Source: Saccharopolyspora elongata
GTDB lineage: Bacteria > Actinomycetota > Actinomycetes > Mycobacteriales > Pseudonocardiaceae
Reading direction: 5' to 3'
NCBI RefSeq assembly: GCF_004348985.1
Contig: NZ_SMKW01000004.1
Location: 124,001-188,000, forward strand
Length of the DNA: 64,000 nucleotides
Position numbers and translations under genes: made by a program. The notes below the pieces were generated by a model that saw nothing but the letters and a program-made list of their open reading frames with translations, searched no databases and was not told the origin of the DNA. Positions 20,717 to 29,993 of the stretch are shown in pieces; position 1 is the first letter of the stretch, and each line of letters begins with the position of its first letter.

Positions 20717-21679
20717 CTAGTGGCGGAGCAGGCGCTCCAGCCAGGATTCGCGAGCCGCGATGCAGGCTCGGGCCAGCGCGGAATCCGGTGCTATGTCGTG
20801 GAATCCGTGAAAGGCTCCGCCCCAGACGTGGAGTTCCGCATCGCCTCCGGCGGCCCAGATCGCGCTCGCGAAGGCGACGTCCTCGTCCCGGAACACCTCG
20901 GCCGAGCCGGCATCGATGAACGTCGGGGGAAGGCCGCTGAGATCGGTGGCCCTGGCCGCCGCCGCGTACTGCGAGACGTCGGCGGTGCCCCGCCGCTCGC
21001 CCAGGACCGCGCTCCACGCCGTCAGGTTGCTCGTCCGGTCCCAGACGCCGATCCCGTCGTACTGGAGCGATGACGTGGTCTCGTTCCGGTCATCGATCAT
21101 CGGGCACTGCAACAGCTGGCCGAGGAGCTTCGGGCCGCCGCGGTCGCGAGCCAGCAGCGTCGTTCCGGCGGCGAGGCCACCTCCTCCGCTACCGCCGAAG
21201 ATCACCAGGCGATCGCGGTCGAAGAGCAGCTCGTCCGAGTTGTCCGCCATCCACTGCAGGCCCGCGTAGCAGTCCTCGACGGGAATCGGGTCGGGGTGCT
21301 CAGGAGCCAGCCGGAATTCGACCGTGACGGCGACGGCGTCGTACTTCAGCGCCCAATCGATGAGCGGGTGCACGGAGGAGAAACGATCTCCCATGACCAT
21401 GCCGCCGCCGTGGATGTGGTAGATCCCGGGCCCGCGGCTGCAGTGGTCCTCGCGGGAGATGACGGAAACCTCGATCTCCGCCCCGCCGTAGCCGGGGATC
21501 GTGCGGCTGACGCATTTGACGGGGCGGTCGCCGATCTGCTCGTCGATGCTGGGGAAGCGGAGCGCGCGGAAGTGCTCCAACCGGTCCGGCGTCATGCCGA
21601 CCGGAACGTGCCCTTCGAGCGCCGATAACACGGGGACCAGTTCGGGATCGAACGGCTGCCGAGGTTTTTCGTGCGTCAT
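20717..21679 (-). CDS. alpha/beta hydrolase, HSL (type IV) esterase family
   Basis: A 320-residue serine hydrolase. The oxyanion motif HGGG is at residues 90-93 and the nucleophile Ser164 is in GGSGGG. The catalytic His is probably His291 in HGFHD. The acid position, usually Asp in DPLRDE, reads AEVFRDE, so Glu261 would act as the acid or an alternative is used. No signal peptide is seen, so it is likely cytoplasmic. The gene has its own promoter and a short leader ORF plus hairpin upstream, built like those of the neighbouring ABC-F and L32-Cfr units. That context suggests a drug-inactivating esterase (serine-dependent macrolide esterases exist in this fold), but the substrate is inference. 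Confidence 0.85.
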   Translation of the reverse strand: MTHEKPRQPFDPELVPVLSALEGHVPVGMTPDRLEHFRALRFPSIDEQIGDRPVKCVSRTIPGYGGAEIEVSVISREDHCSRGPGIYHIHGGGMVMGDRFSSVHPLIDWALKYDAVAVTVEFRLAPEHPDPIPVEDCYAGLQWMADNSDELLFDRDRLVIFGGSGGGGLAAGTTLLARDRGGPKLLGQLLQCPMIDDRNETTSSLQYDGIGVWDRTSNLTAWSAVLGERRGTADVSQYAAAARATDLSGLPPTFIDAGSAEVFRDEDVAFASAIWAAGGDAELHVWGGAFHGFHDIAPDSALARACIAARESWLERLLRH

Positions 21680-21809
21680 GGATCGCTCCTGGAAGTCAGC
21701 GCATCCTTCACCGCTCGCCGAGACGGGTGCGCGTGGCGGTGAACCCGCGCAGCATGCGACCGCGCCGAATCGGAACGTTCGGGGGCGAAGGTGTGTTCGG
21801 TGGTAGGGC

Positions 21810-21836
21810 GTCGCAAGCCGTCAGCGGCTCTGCGAC
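21810..21836 (-). promoter_or_regulatory. attenuator-like hairpin upstream of the esterase
   Basis: GTCGCA (21810-21815) pairs with TGCGAC (21831-21836), and AGCCG (21816-21820) pairs with CGGCT (21825-21829), with one bulged base. The 4-base loop TCAG (plus strand) contains the stop codon of the leader ORF. A ribosome stalled on that ORF would open the hairpin. There is no T-tract. Confidence 0.65.
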
Positions 21837-21862
21837 CGGAGTCTGTCCACCTCGATGAGCAT
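21821..21862 (-). CDS. leader peptide MLIEVDRLRSQSR upstream of the esterase
   Basis: A 13-residue ORF (ATG 21862, TGA 21823-21821) whose ATG begins seven bases after the TAGCTT -10 element. The mRNA would therefore start at or next to the ATG (leaderless). Residues IEVDR are shared with the leader of the L32-Cfr operon. The stop codon lies in the hairpin loop. It is too short to be a conventional gene; the promoter, ORF and hairpin geometry argue for a regulatory uORF. Confidence 0.6.
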   Translation of the reverse strand: MLIEVDRLRSQSR

Positions 21863-21869
21863 GCGCGGA

Positions 21870-21878
21870 AAGCTAGCA
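21870..21878 (-). promoter_or_regulatory. extended -10 promoter element TGC-TAGCTT
   Basis: Minus-strand TGC (21878-21876) is followed by TAGCTT (21875-21870), matching an extended -10 of type TGnTAnnnT. The same TGC-TAGnnT is found before the ABC-F leader (plus strand, 21957) and the L32-Cfr leader (minus, 25769). No convincing -35 or AT-rich WhiB7-type box was seen. Confidence 0.55.
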
Positions 21879-21956
21879 CGGCTCCACGGCGAAGCCACGG
21901 CCCGATGCCCGAAAGTGCCGCCCGGCTCATCGCGGAACGACTCGTGCGGCCACTGC

Positions 21957-21965
21957 TGCTAGTCT
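21957..21965 (+). promoter_or_regulatory. extended -10 promoter element TGC-TAGTCT for the ABC-F unit
   Basis: Plus-strand TGC (21957-21959) is followed by TAGTCT (21960-21965), divergent from and about 80 bases away from the esterase promoter. Transcription would begin near 21972 and run through the leader ORF at 21997. Confidence 0.55.
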
Positions 21966-21996
21966 CGGGGAGAAGTCATTCCGAAGGAGACTCGAC

Positions 21997-22026
21997 GTGG
22001 TGGGTGAAGACGACATCTCCGGGTGA
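21997..22026 (+). CDS. leader peptide (GTG start, ~9 residues, VVGEDDISG) upstream of ABC-F
   Basis: GTG 21997 is preceded by a good ribosome-binding site, AAGGAG (21984-21989), seven bases upstream. The ORF stops at TGA 22024-22026, inside the loop of the hairpin at 22018-22034. It lies about 25 bases after the inferred transcription start and 120 bases before the ABC-F fragment. The arrangement is typical of ribosome-mediated attenuation of resistance genes. Confidence 0.6.
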   Translation: MVGEDDISG

Positions 22027-22034
22027 TCCCCGGA
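22018..22034 (+). promoter_or_regulatory. attenuator-like hairpin upstream of ABC-F
   Basis: TCCGGG (22018-22023) and CCCGGA (22029-22034) form a perfect 6-bp stem. The loop TGATC holds the leader's stop codon. The geometry is the same as in the esterase leader. Confidence 0.6.
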
Positions 22035-22146
22035 CTCGCGGGCTCTCGGCACGCTGCGAACAGCGACGCCGCAGGGTCATGTCGTCGTCCATTCCTCTTC
22101 TGCGGGACGAAGTCCTGCCTGCACCCACCAACTGAGGTCTCACCCC

Positions 22147-22424
22147 ATGTCCGACGATCGCATCGTCGTGTCCGGCCTGTCCTTCTCCTGGCCCGACGAC
22201 ACCCCCGTCTTCTCCGGGCTTTCCTTCACCGTTCCCAGCAGCCGCGCCGGTTTCGCGGCCTCGAACGGAGCCGGGAAGCCGGCGATGTTCAAACTCATCG
22301 CCGGGCGGCTGGAGAGTGCGCTCAACGCCTTCCGCGGCGCGTTCGTCGTCCATGACGAACGCATCCTGGGCGAGATCCGGGTGGACCGCGGGCTGCTGGA
22401 AACTGCCGCCCCCACCGCGACCCG

Positions 22425-22428
<4 letters not shown>
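22147..22428 (+). pseudogene. truncated ABC-F ATPase N-terminus with damaged Walker A
   Basis: A 93-codon ORF that starts like an ABC-F protein: VVSGLSFSWPDDTPVFSGLS. The P-loop reads ASNGAGKPAMFKLIAG, where G.NGAGKST is required: the Ser/Thr that binds magnesium is replaced by Pro-Ala and the first Gly by Ala/Ser. After the P-loop the sequence diverges and ends within about 45 residues, so signature and Walker B motifs are absent. It ends in a 4-base GTGA overlap with the complete ABC-F gene. It is either a decayed duplicate or now mainly a coupling cistron; a catalytic role is excluded by the missing motifs. Confidence 0.7.
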
Positions 22429-24104
<1,676 letters not shown>

Positions 24105-24116
24105 GGTCACCTCGAA

Positions 24117-24144
24117 GGCCCGCTGCCCTCACCGGCAGCGGGCC
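24117..24144. terminator. bidirectional hairpin terminator between ABC-F and Cfr-like genes
   Basis: GGCCCGCTGCC (24117-24127) pairs perfectly with GGCAGCGGGCC (24134-24144) around a 6-base loop. It lies 12 bases after the ABC-F stop and 10 bases past the convergent Cfr-like stop. Confidence 0.8.
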
Positions 24145-24153
24145 GTCTCGGTG

Positions 24154-25242
24154 TCATCTCCCTCGTAGGACCGCCGGAGCGTCACCCGAGCCGAGATACT
24201 TGGCGTGGAGCTGTCCGCAGGCGGCGTCGATGTCGGCACCGAGCTGGCGGCGCCTGGTGGCGTTCACCCCGCGGGCGATGAGACCGTTCACGAACTCGTC
24301 GACGCGCCTGGACGAAGGCGCGCGATAGCCCGGAACCGCGCCTGTCGCCTCGTTGTAGCGGATGACGCTGACGTGGAACAGCTCCGGCCGAGATCGCCGG
24401 CGCACCAGCTCGGCCACGGCCGCGAGGTGGTCGTCGCTGTCGTTGACACCGGCGATCAACAGGTAGGCCAGGTAGACTTTGCGCCTGCTCGCGGCCGCGT
24501 GCCGATCGAGGATGTCGAGGTTCCGCGCGAGCGAGAACCGGTCTTCCAGCGGGATGATTCGTGCGCGCTGCTGGGGGAACGGTGAGTGCACGGACAACGT
24601 GATCGTCACCTGGGGGTGCTGTTCGACCAGCCGGGCGAGGTTCGGCGCGACTCCGACGGTCGAGACGGTCAGCCGTCGCGGGGACATCCCGGCGTAGCCG
24701 GGGTCGGTGAGGAGGGTGAGCGCGTCGAACAGGTGCGGGTTCGCGAGTGCTTCGCCCATTCCCATGAACGCGACGCTCGTCGGCCGGGGAAGACCCGTGC
24801 GCGTCCAGTGCGGGTGCATGACCTGGGAGGCGATCTCGTCCGCGCTCAGGTTGCGGACCAGACCCACGGCCCCGGTCGCGCAGAACGTGCAGCCCAGACC
24901 GCAACCGGCTTGGGAGGAGACGCACATGGAGTCCCACCCGGCCCGGTAGTGCGAGACGACGGTCTCGATCCGCGCCCCGGTGTCCGAGGCGAACAGAACC
25001 TTCTCGACCTGCTCGCCGTGCTGCACCTCCAGCGGCGTGAGCGTGTGCATCCGCGGGCCGAACCGCTCGGCCAGCTCGGCGCGCAGCGCCGCCGGGAGCA
25101 CATGCACCTCAGCGAACGTCTCGGCGGTCGAGTTCTGCCAAGCGTCGATCAGCTGCCGGAACCGGAAAGCGGGGGCTCCCGCCTCGGCGAGATGGTCGCG
25201 AATCCGCATCCAGCGGCTTCTCGGGGCGAGGACGGCGCTCAT
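24154..25242 (-). CDS. Cfr-like radical SAM 23S rRNA methyltransferase
   Basis: A 362-residue RlmN/Cfr-family enzyme, which methylates A2503 of 23S rRNA at the peptidyl-transferase centre (RlmN at C2, Cfr at C8). The [4Fe-4S] Cys residues are 114, 118 and 121 (CGLGCTFC), the methyl-carrying Cys is 342 (DAACGQL), and Cys107 is also present. These match S. aureus Cfr positions 112/116/119, 338 and 105 with nearly constant offset. FCATGAVGLVRNLSADEI is closer to Cfr than to housekeeping RlmN. The ATG overlaps the L32 stop (ATGA), so the two are translationally coupled. With ABC-F next door, a PhLOPSA-type resistance role is likely, but C8 versus C2 specificity is inferred. Confidence 0.85.
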   Translation of the reverse strand: MSAVLAPRSRWMRIRDHLAEAGAPAFRFRQLIDAWQNSTAETFAEVHVLPAALRAELAERFGPRMHTLTPLEVQHGEQVEKVLFASDTGARIETVVSHYRAGWDSMCVSSQAGCGLGCTFCATGAVGLVRNLSADEIASQVMHPHWTRTGLPRPTSVAFMGMGEALANPHLFDALTLLTDPGYAGMSPRRLTVSTVGVAPNLARLVEQHPQVTITLSVHSPFPQQRARIIPLEDRFSLARNLDILDRHAAASRRKVYLAYLLIAGVNDSDDHLAAVAELVRRRSRPELFHVSVIRYNEATGAVPGYRAPSSRRVDEFVNGLIARGVNATRRRQLGADIDAACGQLHAKYLGSGDAPAVLRGR

Positions 25243-25424
25243 CTGTCACCGTCCAATGCGGATAGAGCCTCTCGGCCGCGGTAGAAGCCGCAGTGCGCGC
25301 ACACCCGATGCGGCGGGGTGGGCTTTCCGCAGGCGGGATTCGCGCAGGCGGCGAGCGCCGGGGCGCTGGCCTTCCAGCGCGCGCGGCGATGACGGGTGCG
25401 GGAACGGGACGTGCGGTGCTGCAT
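25239..25424 (-). CDS. rpmF: ribosomal protein bL32 paralogue (zinc-ribbon type)
   Basis: A 61-residue basic protein starting at ATG 25424 behind AGAAAGG. MQHRTSRSRTRHRRARWK and the C-terminal HRVCAHCGFYRGRE are classic bL32 features. The ribbon retains four Cys (Cys28, Cys32, Cys42, Cys45), but the first pair reads CANPAC rather than CxxC. bL32 sits near the exit tunnel/peptidyl-transferase region of the large subunit. It overlaps the Cfr-like gene by four bases rather than lying with the usual rpmB/rpmG or plsX genes, so it is probably an accessory copy. It may be an alternative ribosomal protein made under drug stress; that is inference. Confidence 0.85.
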   Translation of the reverse strand: MQHRTSRSRTRHRRARWKASAPALAACANPACGKPTPPHRVCAHCGFYRGREALSALDGDR

Positions 25425-25729
25425 GTGCCGGCCTTTCTGGAGGATGCGGATCAGCGGAGCTGACGGCGCAACCGACCACAGGCCAGGCGTCGATGCGGTG
25501 GCGGAGTCGATGCCGGGGCGATGAATCCGGCAATACGAGATCGACATCGCGCGTTCGCAAGCACGGACTCGTGGCCGAGGTCGGTGCGGCGCGAACGTGC
25601 CGGTGAAGTTCGCGCAGGGAAGTCACAGCCTCGAACAGGCGGATCTACAGCCCTGCGCTGGGGAAGGTCATCCACGGACCCGGGAGCCATGCTTCCGCGG
25701 GCGGGTGAAGGCCACCGGCAGTTCGGTGG
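25425..25729 (-). other. long 5' leader between the attenuator and the L32 gene
   Basis: About 300 bases separate the leader hairpin from ATG 25424. No convincing ORF was found on either strand. The length fits a transcribed regulatory leader, possibly with further RNA structure that could not be folded here. Confidence 0.4.
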
Positions 25730-25730
25730 C
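25711..25730 (-). promoter_or_regulatory. attenuator-like hairpin upstream of L32-Cfr
   Basis: GCCACCG (25711-25717) pairs perfectly with CGGTGGC (25724-25730) around a 6-base loop. On the minus strand the stem begins with the last base of the leader's TAG stop codon, so ribosome position on the leader would control folding. No T-tract is present. Confidence 0.65.
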
Positions 25731-25753
25731 TAGATTCTGTCGACCTCGATCAC
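25730..25753 (-). CDS. leader peptide (V/M)IEVDRI upstream of L32-Cfr
   Basis: GTG 25753 lies exactly seven bases after the TAGCAT -10, the same spacing as in the esterase leader, implying a leaderless uORF. The seven-codon ORF ends at TAG 25732-25730. The DNA ATCGAGGT(C/G)GACAGA is shared with the esterase leader. An ATG at 25762 is in frame but overlaps the -10 element, so GTG is preferred. Confidence 0.6.
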   Translation of the reverse strand: MIEVDRI

Positions 25754-25760
25754 GTTCGAC

Positions 25761-25769
25761 ATGCTAGCA
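25761..25769 (-). promoter_or_regulatory. extended -10 promoter element TGC-TAGCAT for L32-Cfr
   Basis: Minus-strand TGC (25769-25767) then TAGCAT (25766-25761). It is nearly identical to the esterase promoter, including the distance to the leader start. Confidence 0.55.
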
Positions 25770-25846
25770 GCGCGGAACGTCGCGCTGTGTAGCGACGTCC
25801 GGGACGAGGGCCGGAAGAAGCACTGAGCCAGCCCGGAAAGGAGCTG

Positions 25847-26830
25847 TCAGGCTTGCACGCCGCGGTAGCTGACCGGGCTGTCGGTGGGGGCGGCGTAGCG
25901 GCCGAGGCGTGTGCGGGGAGCTTCCGGGTTCCTCTCGCGGGCGGCTTGCAAGAGGGCGAAGAAGGGGATGTCGCCTCCTCCTTCGCGGACGGCCGGCTGC
26001 ACGACGTGCGGGCGGAGGAGGTAGATGTTCCTCTCCACTTCCTCCGGTGGGAGCCCTTCGGCCGGCTCCCGGTATCGCCAGGCGCCGGAGCGGTTGCGGA
26101 TCCCGACCTCTCCGGCGTACCAGATGGCGCCTTGCGCGAAAGGTGCTTCCTCGTCCCGCTCGAACGCCTCGCCGCCGGGGTACCGCTCGGTGACCAGGCG
26201 CCCGAGGACGTCCAGCGATGCGGGGGAGAAGTCCCACGCGGCCTTCTCGACGCCCGTGTCCGCCACCCACGCGTCGAACTGCGCTGTCCGGGCTGCCAGC
26301 CATCCTGCCAGCCACGGGTGCTGGTCCTCCGAACCCCACGGGTCCAGACCCGGGGTCGGCTCCTTGACCGGCTTCCACCCCGGATGCTCGGCCTGCCGTT
26401 CGAGCACGGCGTCCCGCAGCATGTCGGCAGCACCGGTGAACACGCCGAACACCGGGCTTTCCAGCGCTTCCACGATGAGGTTCAGCGGGTCGACCGGCTC
26501 CAGGTGCAGTTCCGGAGCCGGAAGCACCACGGGCCGCTCGTCGGCGGCCCAGCCCCACTGGCCGCCGGCGATCATCATCAACGACTCGCCGAGGTAGGCC
26601 ATCGCGCCGCGCAGGAAGTCCGCGGCATCGGGGCCGCCCTCGGGGCGGTAGGAGTTGACGAGTGCTTCTTCCAGCACCAGCAGGGAATCCGCGGACATGT
26701 CGGGCTGGAACTCGAATTCCTGGTCCACGTGCCAGGTCTCGAGGCGCATCACCAGGGGCTGGACATCGTTGATCCACTGGTTCAGCTCGTCCCCGGACGT
26801 GCTCGGGGCCGCGGCAGTGCTGTCGGGCAT
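25847..26830 (-). CDS. protein of unknown function with weak internal duplication
   Basis: A 327-residue acidic, Trp-rich protein that I do not recognise. ATG 26830 is chosen because TAGAGT lies seven bases upstream, so the mRNA is probably leaderless; a frame extension to 26860 would start upstream of this -10. Residues ~15-100 (LNQWINDVQ, LLVLEEALVNSY, DFLRGAMAYLGE, QWGW) and ~180-270 (FDAWVADTG, LDVLGRLVTERY, FAQGAIWYAGE, GAWRYREP) look like two copies of one fold. No signal peptide, membrane segment or catalytic motif was found. Its stop is about 80 bases from the L32-Cfr promoter. Confidence 0.6.
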   Translation of the reverse strand: MPDSTAAAPSTSGDELNQWINDVQPLVMRLETWHVDQEFEFQPDMSADSLLVLEEALVNSYRPEGGPDAADFLRGAMAYLGESLMMIAGGQWGWAADERPVVLPAPELHLEPVDPLNLIVEALESPVFGVFTGAADMLRDAVLERQAEHPGWKPVKEPTPGLDPWGSEDQHPWLAGWLAARTAQFDAWVADTGVEKAAWDFSPASLDVLGRLVTERYPGGEAFERDEEAPFAQGAIWYAGEVGIRNRSGAWRYREPAEGLPPEEVERNIYLLRPHVVQPAVREGGGDIPFFALLQAARERNPEAPRTRLGRYAAPTDSPVSYRGVQA

Positions 26831-26886
26831 GACGATCACTCTAGGGACGCTCGCCGACATCCCGGGCTGAATCGGCCGATGTTGCG

Positions 26887-29841
26887 CTACTGGGGGCCGC
26901 AGCGGGCCAGGCCGCGGAGCGCTCGCGCCCTGGCGACCGGGCTAGGGGCGCTCTCGGTCAGCTCGACCGCGGCCAGGAACTGCTTCCTGGCGTCCGAAGG
27001 GCGGCCTGCCGCGAGGTACGCGTCGCCGAGGTGGTTGCGGATCTCGATCGTGGTCTCGACCGCGTCGGCGTCGACGGCGTCCAGCGCGGCGAGATGCCGG
27101 GCGATCGCGGTGTCCAGGTCGCCGGACTGCTCCGCCACGGTGCCCAGGTGGGTCAGCGCGAACCCGCGGATCAGGACATCGCCGGTTCGCTGCGCGAGAT
27201 CCAGCGCCTCGGCGAGCACCTCGCCTGCCTCCTGCGTGGCGCCGACCCGGCACAGCTGCTCGCCGAGCGCGCACACGGTCATCGTGCGCATCCGCGGATC
27301 GTTCAGCTCGGCCGCGAGCACCGCCGCGGCGCGCAGCTGTTCCAACGCGACGTCGTGCCGGCGCATCTGGCCGTGGAGCATTCCGAGGTTGGACAGCATG
27401 AGGATCCGGAGGCGGTCGTAGCCGAGGTCTTCGGCGACGCCCAGCGCCCGCGTCAGGTACCCGGCGGCCTCGTCGTGCCGGCCCAGGGACCTGGCCGCGG
27501 CGCCCAGCCCGCCGAGCGCCCGGGTCTGGCCCTCCTCGTCGTCCAGCGCCCGGTATCCGGTGAGGGCCTTCTCGAAGCAGTCCCGCGCCTGCTGGTAGGC
27601 GCCGCGCATGCCGTGCACGTTCGCCAGGCTTGTCCACAGTGGAGCGGTCCGCCGCGGATCGGTTTCGGCGGCGAGCACGCACTCGTGCATCCGGCGGGCA
27701 TCGGAGAACCAGGTGCGCATGGTGTACGGGTCCACGATGGCGGAGGTGATCCGCCCGGCCGCCGCCAGGTGGCCGGTTCGCGCGGCGTGCTCGACCAGTT
27801 CCAGCAGCGTCACCCGGCATCCGGTCAGCCAGTCCGCGGCGCTTTCGGCATCGGTGAACGGGAATCCGCCCCGGTCGTCCGGTTCCGGATCCGGTTCACC
27901 GGTCAGCAGGACCCTGCTGCGGCGGGTCGCCCGCTGGTAGTGGTCCAGCACCCGTTCCAGCGCCCCCGGCTCCGGCGCGGACTCGGCCAGCCTGCGGGCG
28001 TAGTCGGTCGCCAGGTCGTGCAGCCGGTACCGGTCGATCGCCGCCACGTCGAGCAGGCCGGCGTCGACCACCCGCTCTAGCAACTGCCCGGCCTCCGGCG
28101 GTGCGACGTCGGCGAGCGCTGCGACGCAGTACTGATCCGGTGCGATGCCAGGAATCTCGCCCAGCAGGCGGAAGATCCGCTGCTCGGCCGCGGGCAGCCG
28201 GCTGTAGGACAGCGCGAACGCCGCCTCGATGCTGCGGTCGCCGACCGCGAGCTCGGACAGCCTGCGATTGCCGTCCGCGAGCCGGCTCGCCAGGTACGCG
28301 AAGGTCCACGCCGGTCGGCTGCGCATTCGGGCCGCGACGATCCGGAGCGCCAGCGGCAGGCCTCCGCACGCCCGCACGACGTCGCGCACGGCGCCCGGCT
28401 CGGCCTCCGCCCTGACCGCACCGATGAGCCTGGACAGCAGGGCGGTGGCGGCGTCGTCGCCGAGCGCATCGAGGGTGACCTGGTGGTCGACGTCGAGGTC
28501 GACCAGCCGGGTCCGGCTGGTCACCAGCACCCGGTTGCCACCCCCACCCGGCAGCAGCGGGCGGACTTGCTCGGCTGACGCGGCGTTGTCGAGCACGACC
28601 AGCAGTTGGGCGTCGGCGGTCGCGGCGCGCCACACCGCGGCCCGCTCGTCGACGTCGTCCGGCACATCCCGGTCCGCCACGCCGATCGTGCGCAGCAACC
28701 GGCCGAGCGCGTCCGCCGGACCGAGCGGCGACCGGCCTGCCGTGTGCCCGTGCAAGTCGAGGAACAGCGCGCCATCGGGATAGGCCGGGCGCAGCTGGTG
28801 GGCGAGGTAGACGACCAGCGCCGACTTCCCGACCCCGGCGATGCCGTCGACGGCGACCAGGTGCGGTGCGCCATCGGCACGCGGTGACAGGTGCTCGGTG
28901 AGCGCGGAGATCTGGTCCGCTCTGCCTTCCAGGCGAACGTTGTCGGGCGGCAGCTCGACGCGTCCGGCGCCGCGCCGCACGGGCGGAGCGATCCGCTCGC
29001 CGAGACCGATCGTGACGTCGTCCTCGCGCAGCACGGCTTGGTGCAGCGCGCGAAGCTCGTGCCCCGGCTCCACGCCGAGGCCCCGCACCATGCGATCGCG
29101 CAGATTCCGGTAGTCCTGCAGAGCGTCGGCCACCCAGCCACCGCCGTACCGGGCCCGCATCAGCAGCGCCACGCTCGGCTCGTCGTAGGGGTGCTCCGCG
29201 ATGAGTGCGCTCAGCGCGTCGATCGCGGCGGAGTGCCGGCCGCTGCGGATCCACAGATCCGCGAGTCGTCGCCACGCGGTGAGACCGCGATCGAGCAGCC
29301 GCTGCCGTTCGGCCGCCGCGTGGCCGCCGGGCAGCCCGGCCAGCGGTTCTCCGTCGAGCAGTGCCGTGGCGCTGGTGAGCGCGGCCTCGGCGTCCACCTG
29401 CCGGTCGGCGGCCAGCGCTGCGGTCGCCCGGTCCACCAGGCCGTCGAACTCGGCGGCATCCAGGTATGCGGACGCGGTGATCTGGTAGCCGGCCCCGTGC
29501 CGCCGGATGACGTCGTCGGTCGCCCCGGCGGCGCGGAACGCGGCGCGCAGTCGGTAGAGGTAGACGGAGACGACATTGGACCCGCTGGCCGGCGGCTCCT
29601 TGCCCCAGATCGCCCCGAGCAGCTCGTCCGCAGTCCGAACCGCGTTGCGGTTCAGCAGGAGCGCGGCGAGCACCGCCTGCTGGCGGACCGGGCCGAGCCC
29701 CACCGGCTCGTCGCCGCACCAGGCCCGCAGCGGCCCGAGGACGGCGAACCGCAGCGCGGGAGTGCCCTCGTCGCTGGCGATCGCGCCCTCCTTCGACCGG
29801 ACGAGGTCGCTCACCCGAGCGACGGCGTTCCATCGGCGCAC
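26887..29841 (-). CDS. AfsR/SARP-family transcriptional regulator with NB-ARC and TPR domains
   Basis: A 984-residue multidomain regulator. Residues ~30-105 are an OmpR-type winged helix (AVLGPLRAW...LLGAIWG). Residues ~125-272 are the bacterial transcriptional activator domain. An NB-ARC/STAND ATPase follows, with P-loop GIAGVGKS (333-340) and LLVVLDNA. From ~650 to the end are TPR helices. This AfsR-like architecture usually activates secondary metabolism or stress genes after nucleotide-dependent switching. ATG 29841 is the longest start; GTG 29814 is an alternative, and an AAGGAGG further inside is not followed by a canonical start. No pathway gene is adjacent, so its targets are unknown; the terpenoid cluster is 27 kb away. 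Confidence 0.9.
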   Translation of the reverse strand: MRRWNAVARVSDLVRSKEGAIASDEGTPALRFAVLGPLRAWCGDEPVGLGPVRQQAVLAALLLNRNAVRTADELLGAIWGKEPPASGSNVVSVYLYRLRAAFRAAGATDDVIRRHGAGYQITASAYLDAAEFDGLVDRATAALAADRQVDAEAALTSATALLDGEPLAGLPGGHAAAERQRLLDRGLTAWRRLADLWIRSGRHSAAIDALSALIAEHPYDEPSVALLMRARYGGGWVADALQDYRNLRDRMVRGLGVEPGHELRALHQAVLREDDVTIGLGERIAPPVRRGAGRVELPPDNVRLEGRADQISALTEHLSPRADGAPHLVAVDGIAGVGKSALVVYLAHQLRPAYPDGALFLDLHGHTAGRSPLGPADALGRLLRTIGVADRDVPDDVDERAAVWRAATADAQLLVVLDNAASAEQVRPLLPGGGGNRVLVTSRTRLVDLDVDHQVTLDALGDDAATALLSRLIGAVRAEAEPGAVRDVVRACGGLPLALRIVAARMRSRPAWTFAYLASRLADGNRRLSELAVGDRSIEAAFALSYSRLPAAEQRIFRLLGEIPGIAPDQYCVAALADVAPPEAGQLLERVVDAGLLDVAAIDRYRLHDLATDYARRLAESAPEPGALERVLDHYQRATRRSRVLLTGEPDPEPDDRGGFPFTDAESAADWLTGCRVTLLELVEHAARTGHLAAAGRITSAIVDPYTMRTWFSDARRMHECVLAAETDPRRTAPLWTSLANVHGMRGAYQQARDCFEKALTGYRALDDEEGQTRALGGLGAAARSLGRHDEAAGYLTRALGVAEDLGYDRLRILMLSNLGMLHGQMRRHDVALEQLRAAAVLAAELNDPRMRTMTVCALGEQLCRVGATQEAGEVLAEALDLAQRTGDVLIRGFALTHLGTVAEQSGDLDTAIARHLAALDAVDADAVETTIEIRNHLGDAYLAAGRPSDARKQFLAAVELTESAPSPVARARALRGLARCGPQ

Positions 29842-29993
29842 ACCCTAGCCGCCGGTCCGCCGCGCGGAGGCGTTCCCGCGCCGTGGGTCGAGCCGGTGAA
29901 GTTCGCCGCCAGAACGCGCGGTCGCGGACGCATCCGTGGCCCGCGTCCAGAACGACGCGGGCCACGGAGATCTGTTCCTCGGTCGGCAGGGGT

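Noticed and set aside
21676-21930. 84-codon minus-strand ORF upstream of the esterase.
   Set aside because: Overlaps the leader peptide, hairpin and promoter and shows no recognisable protein pattern.
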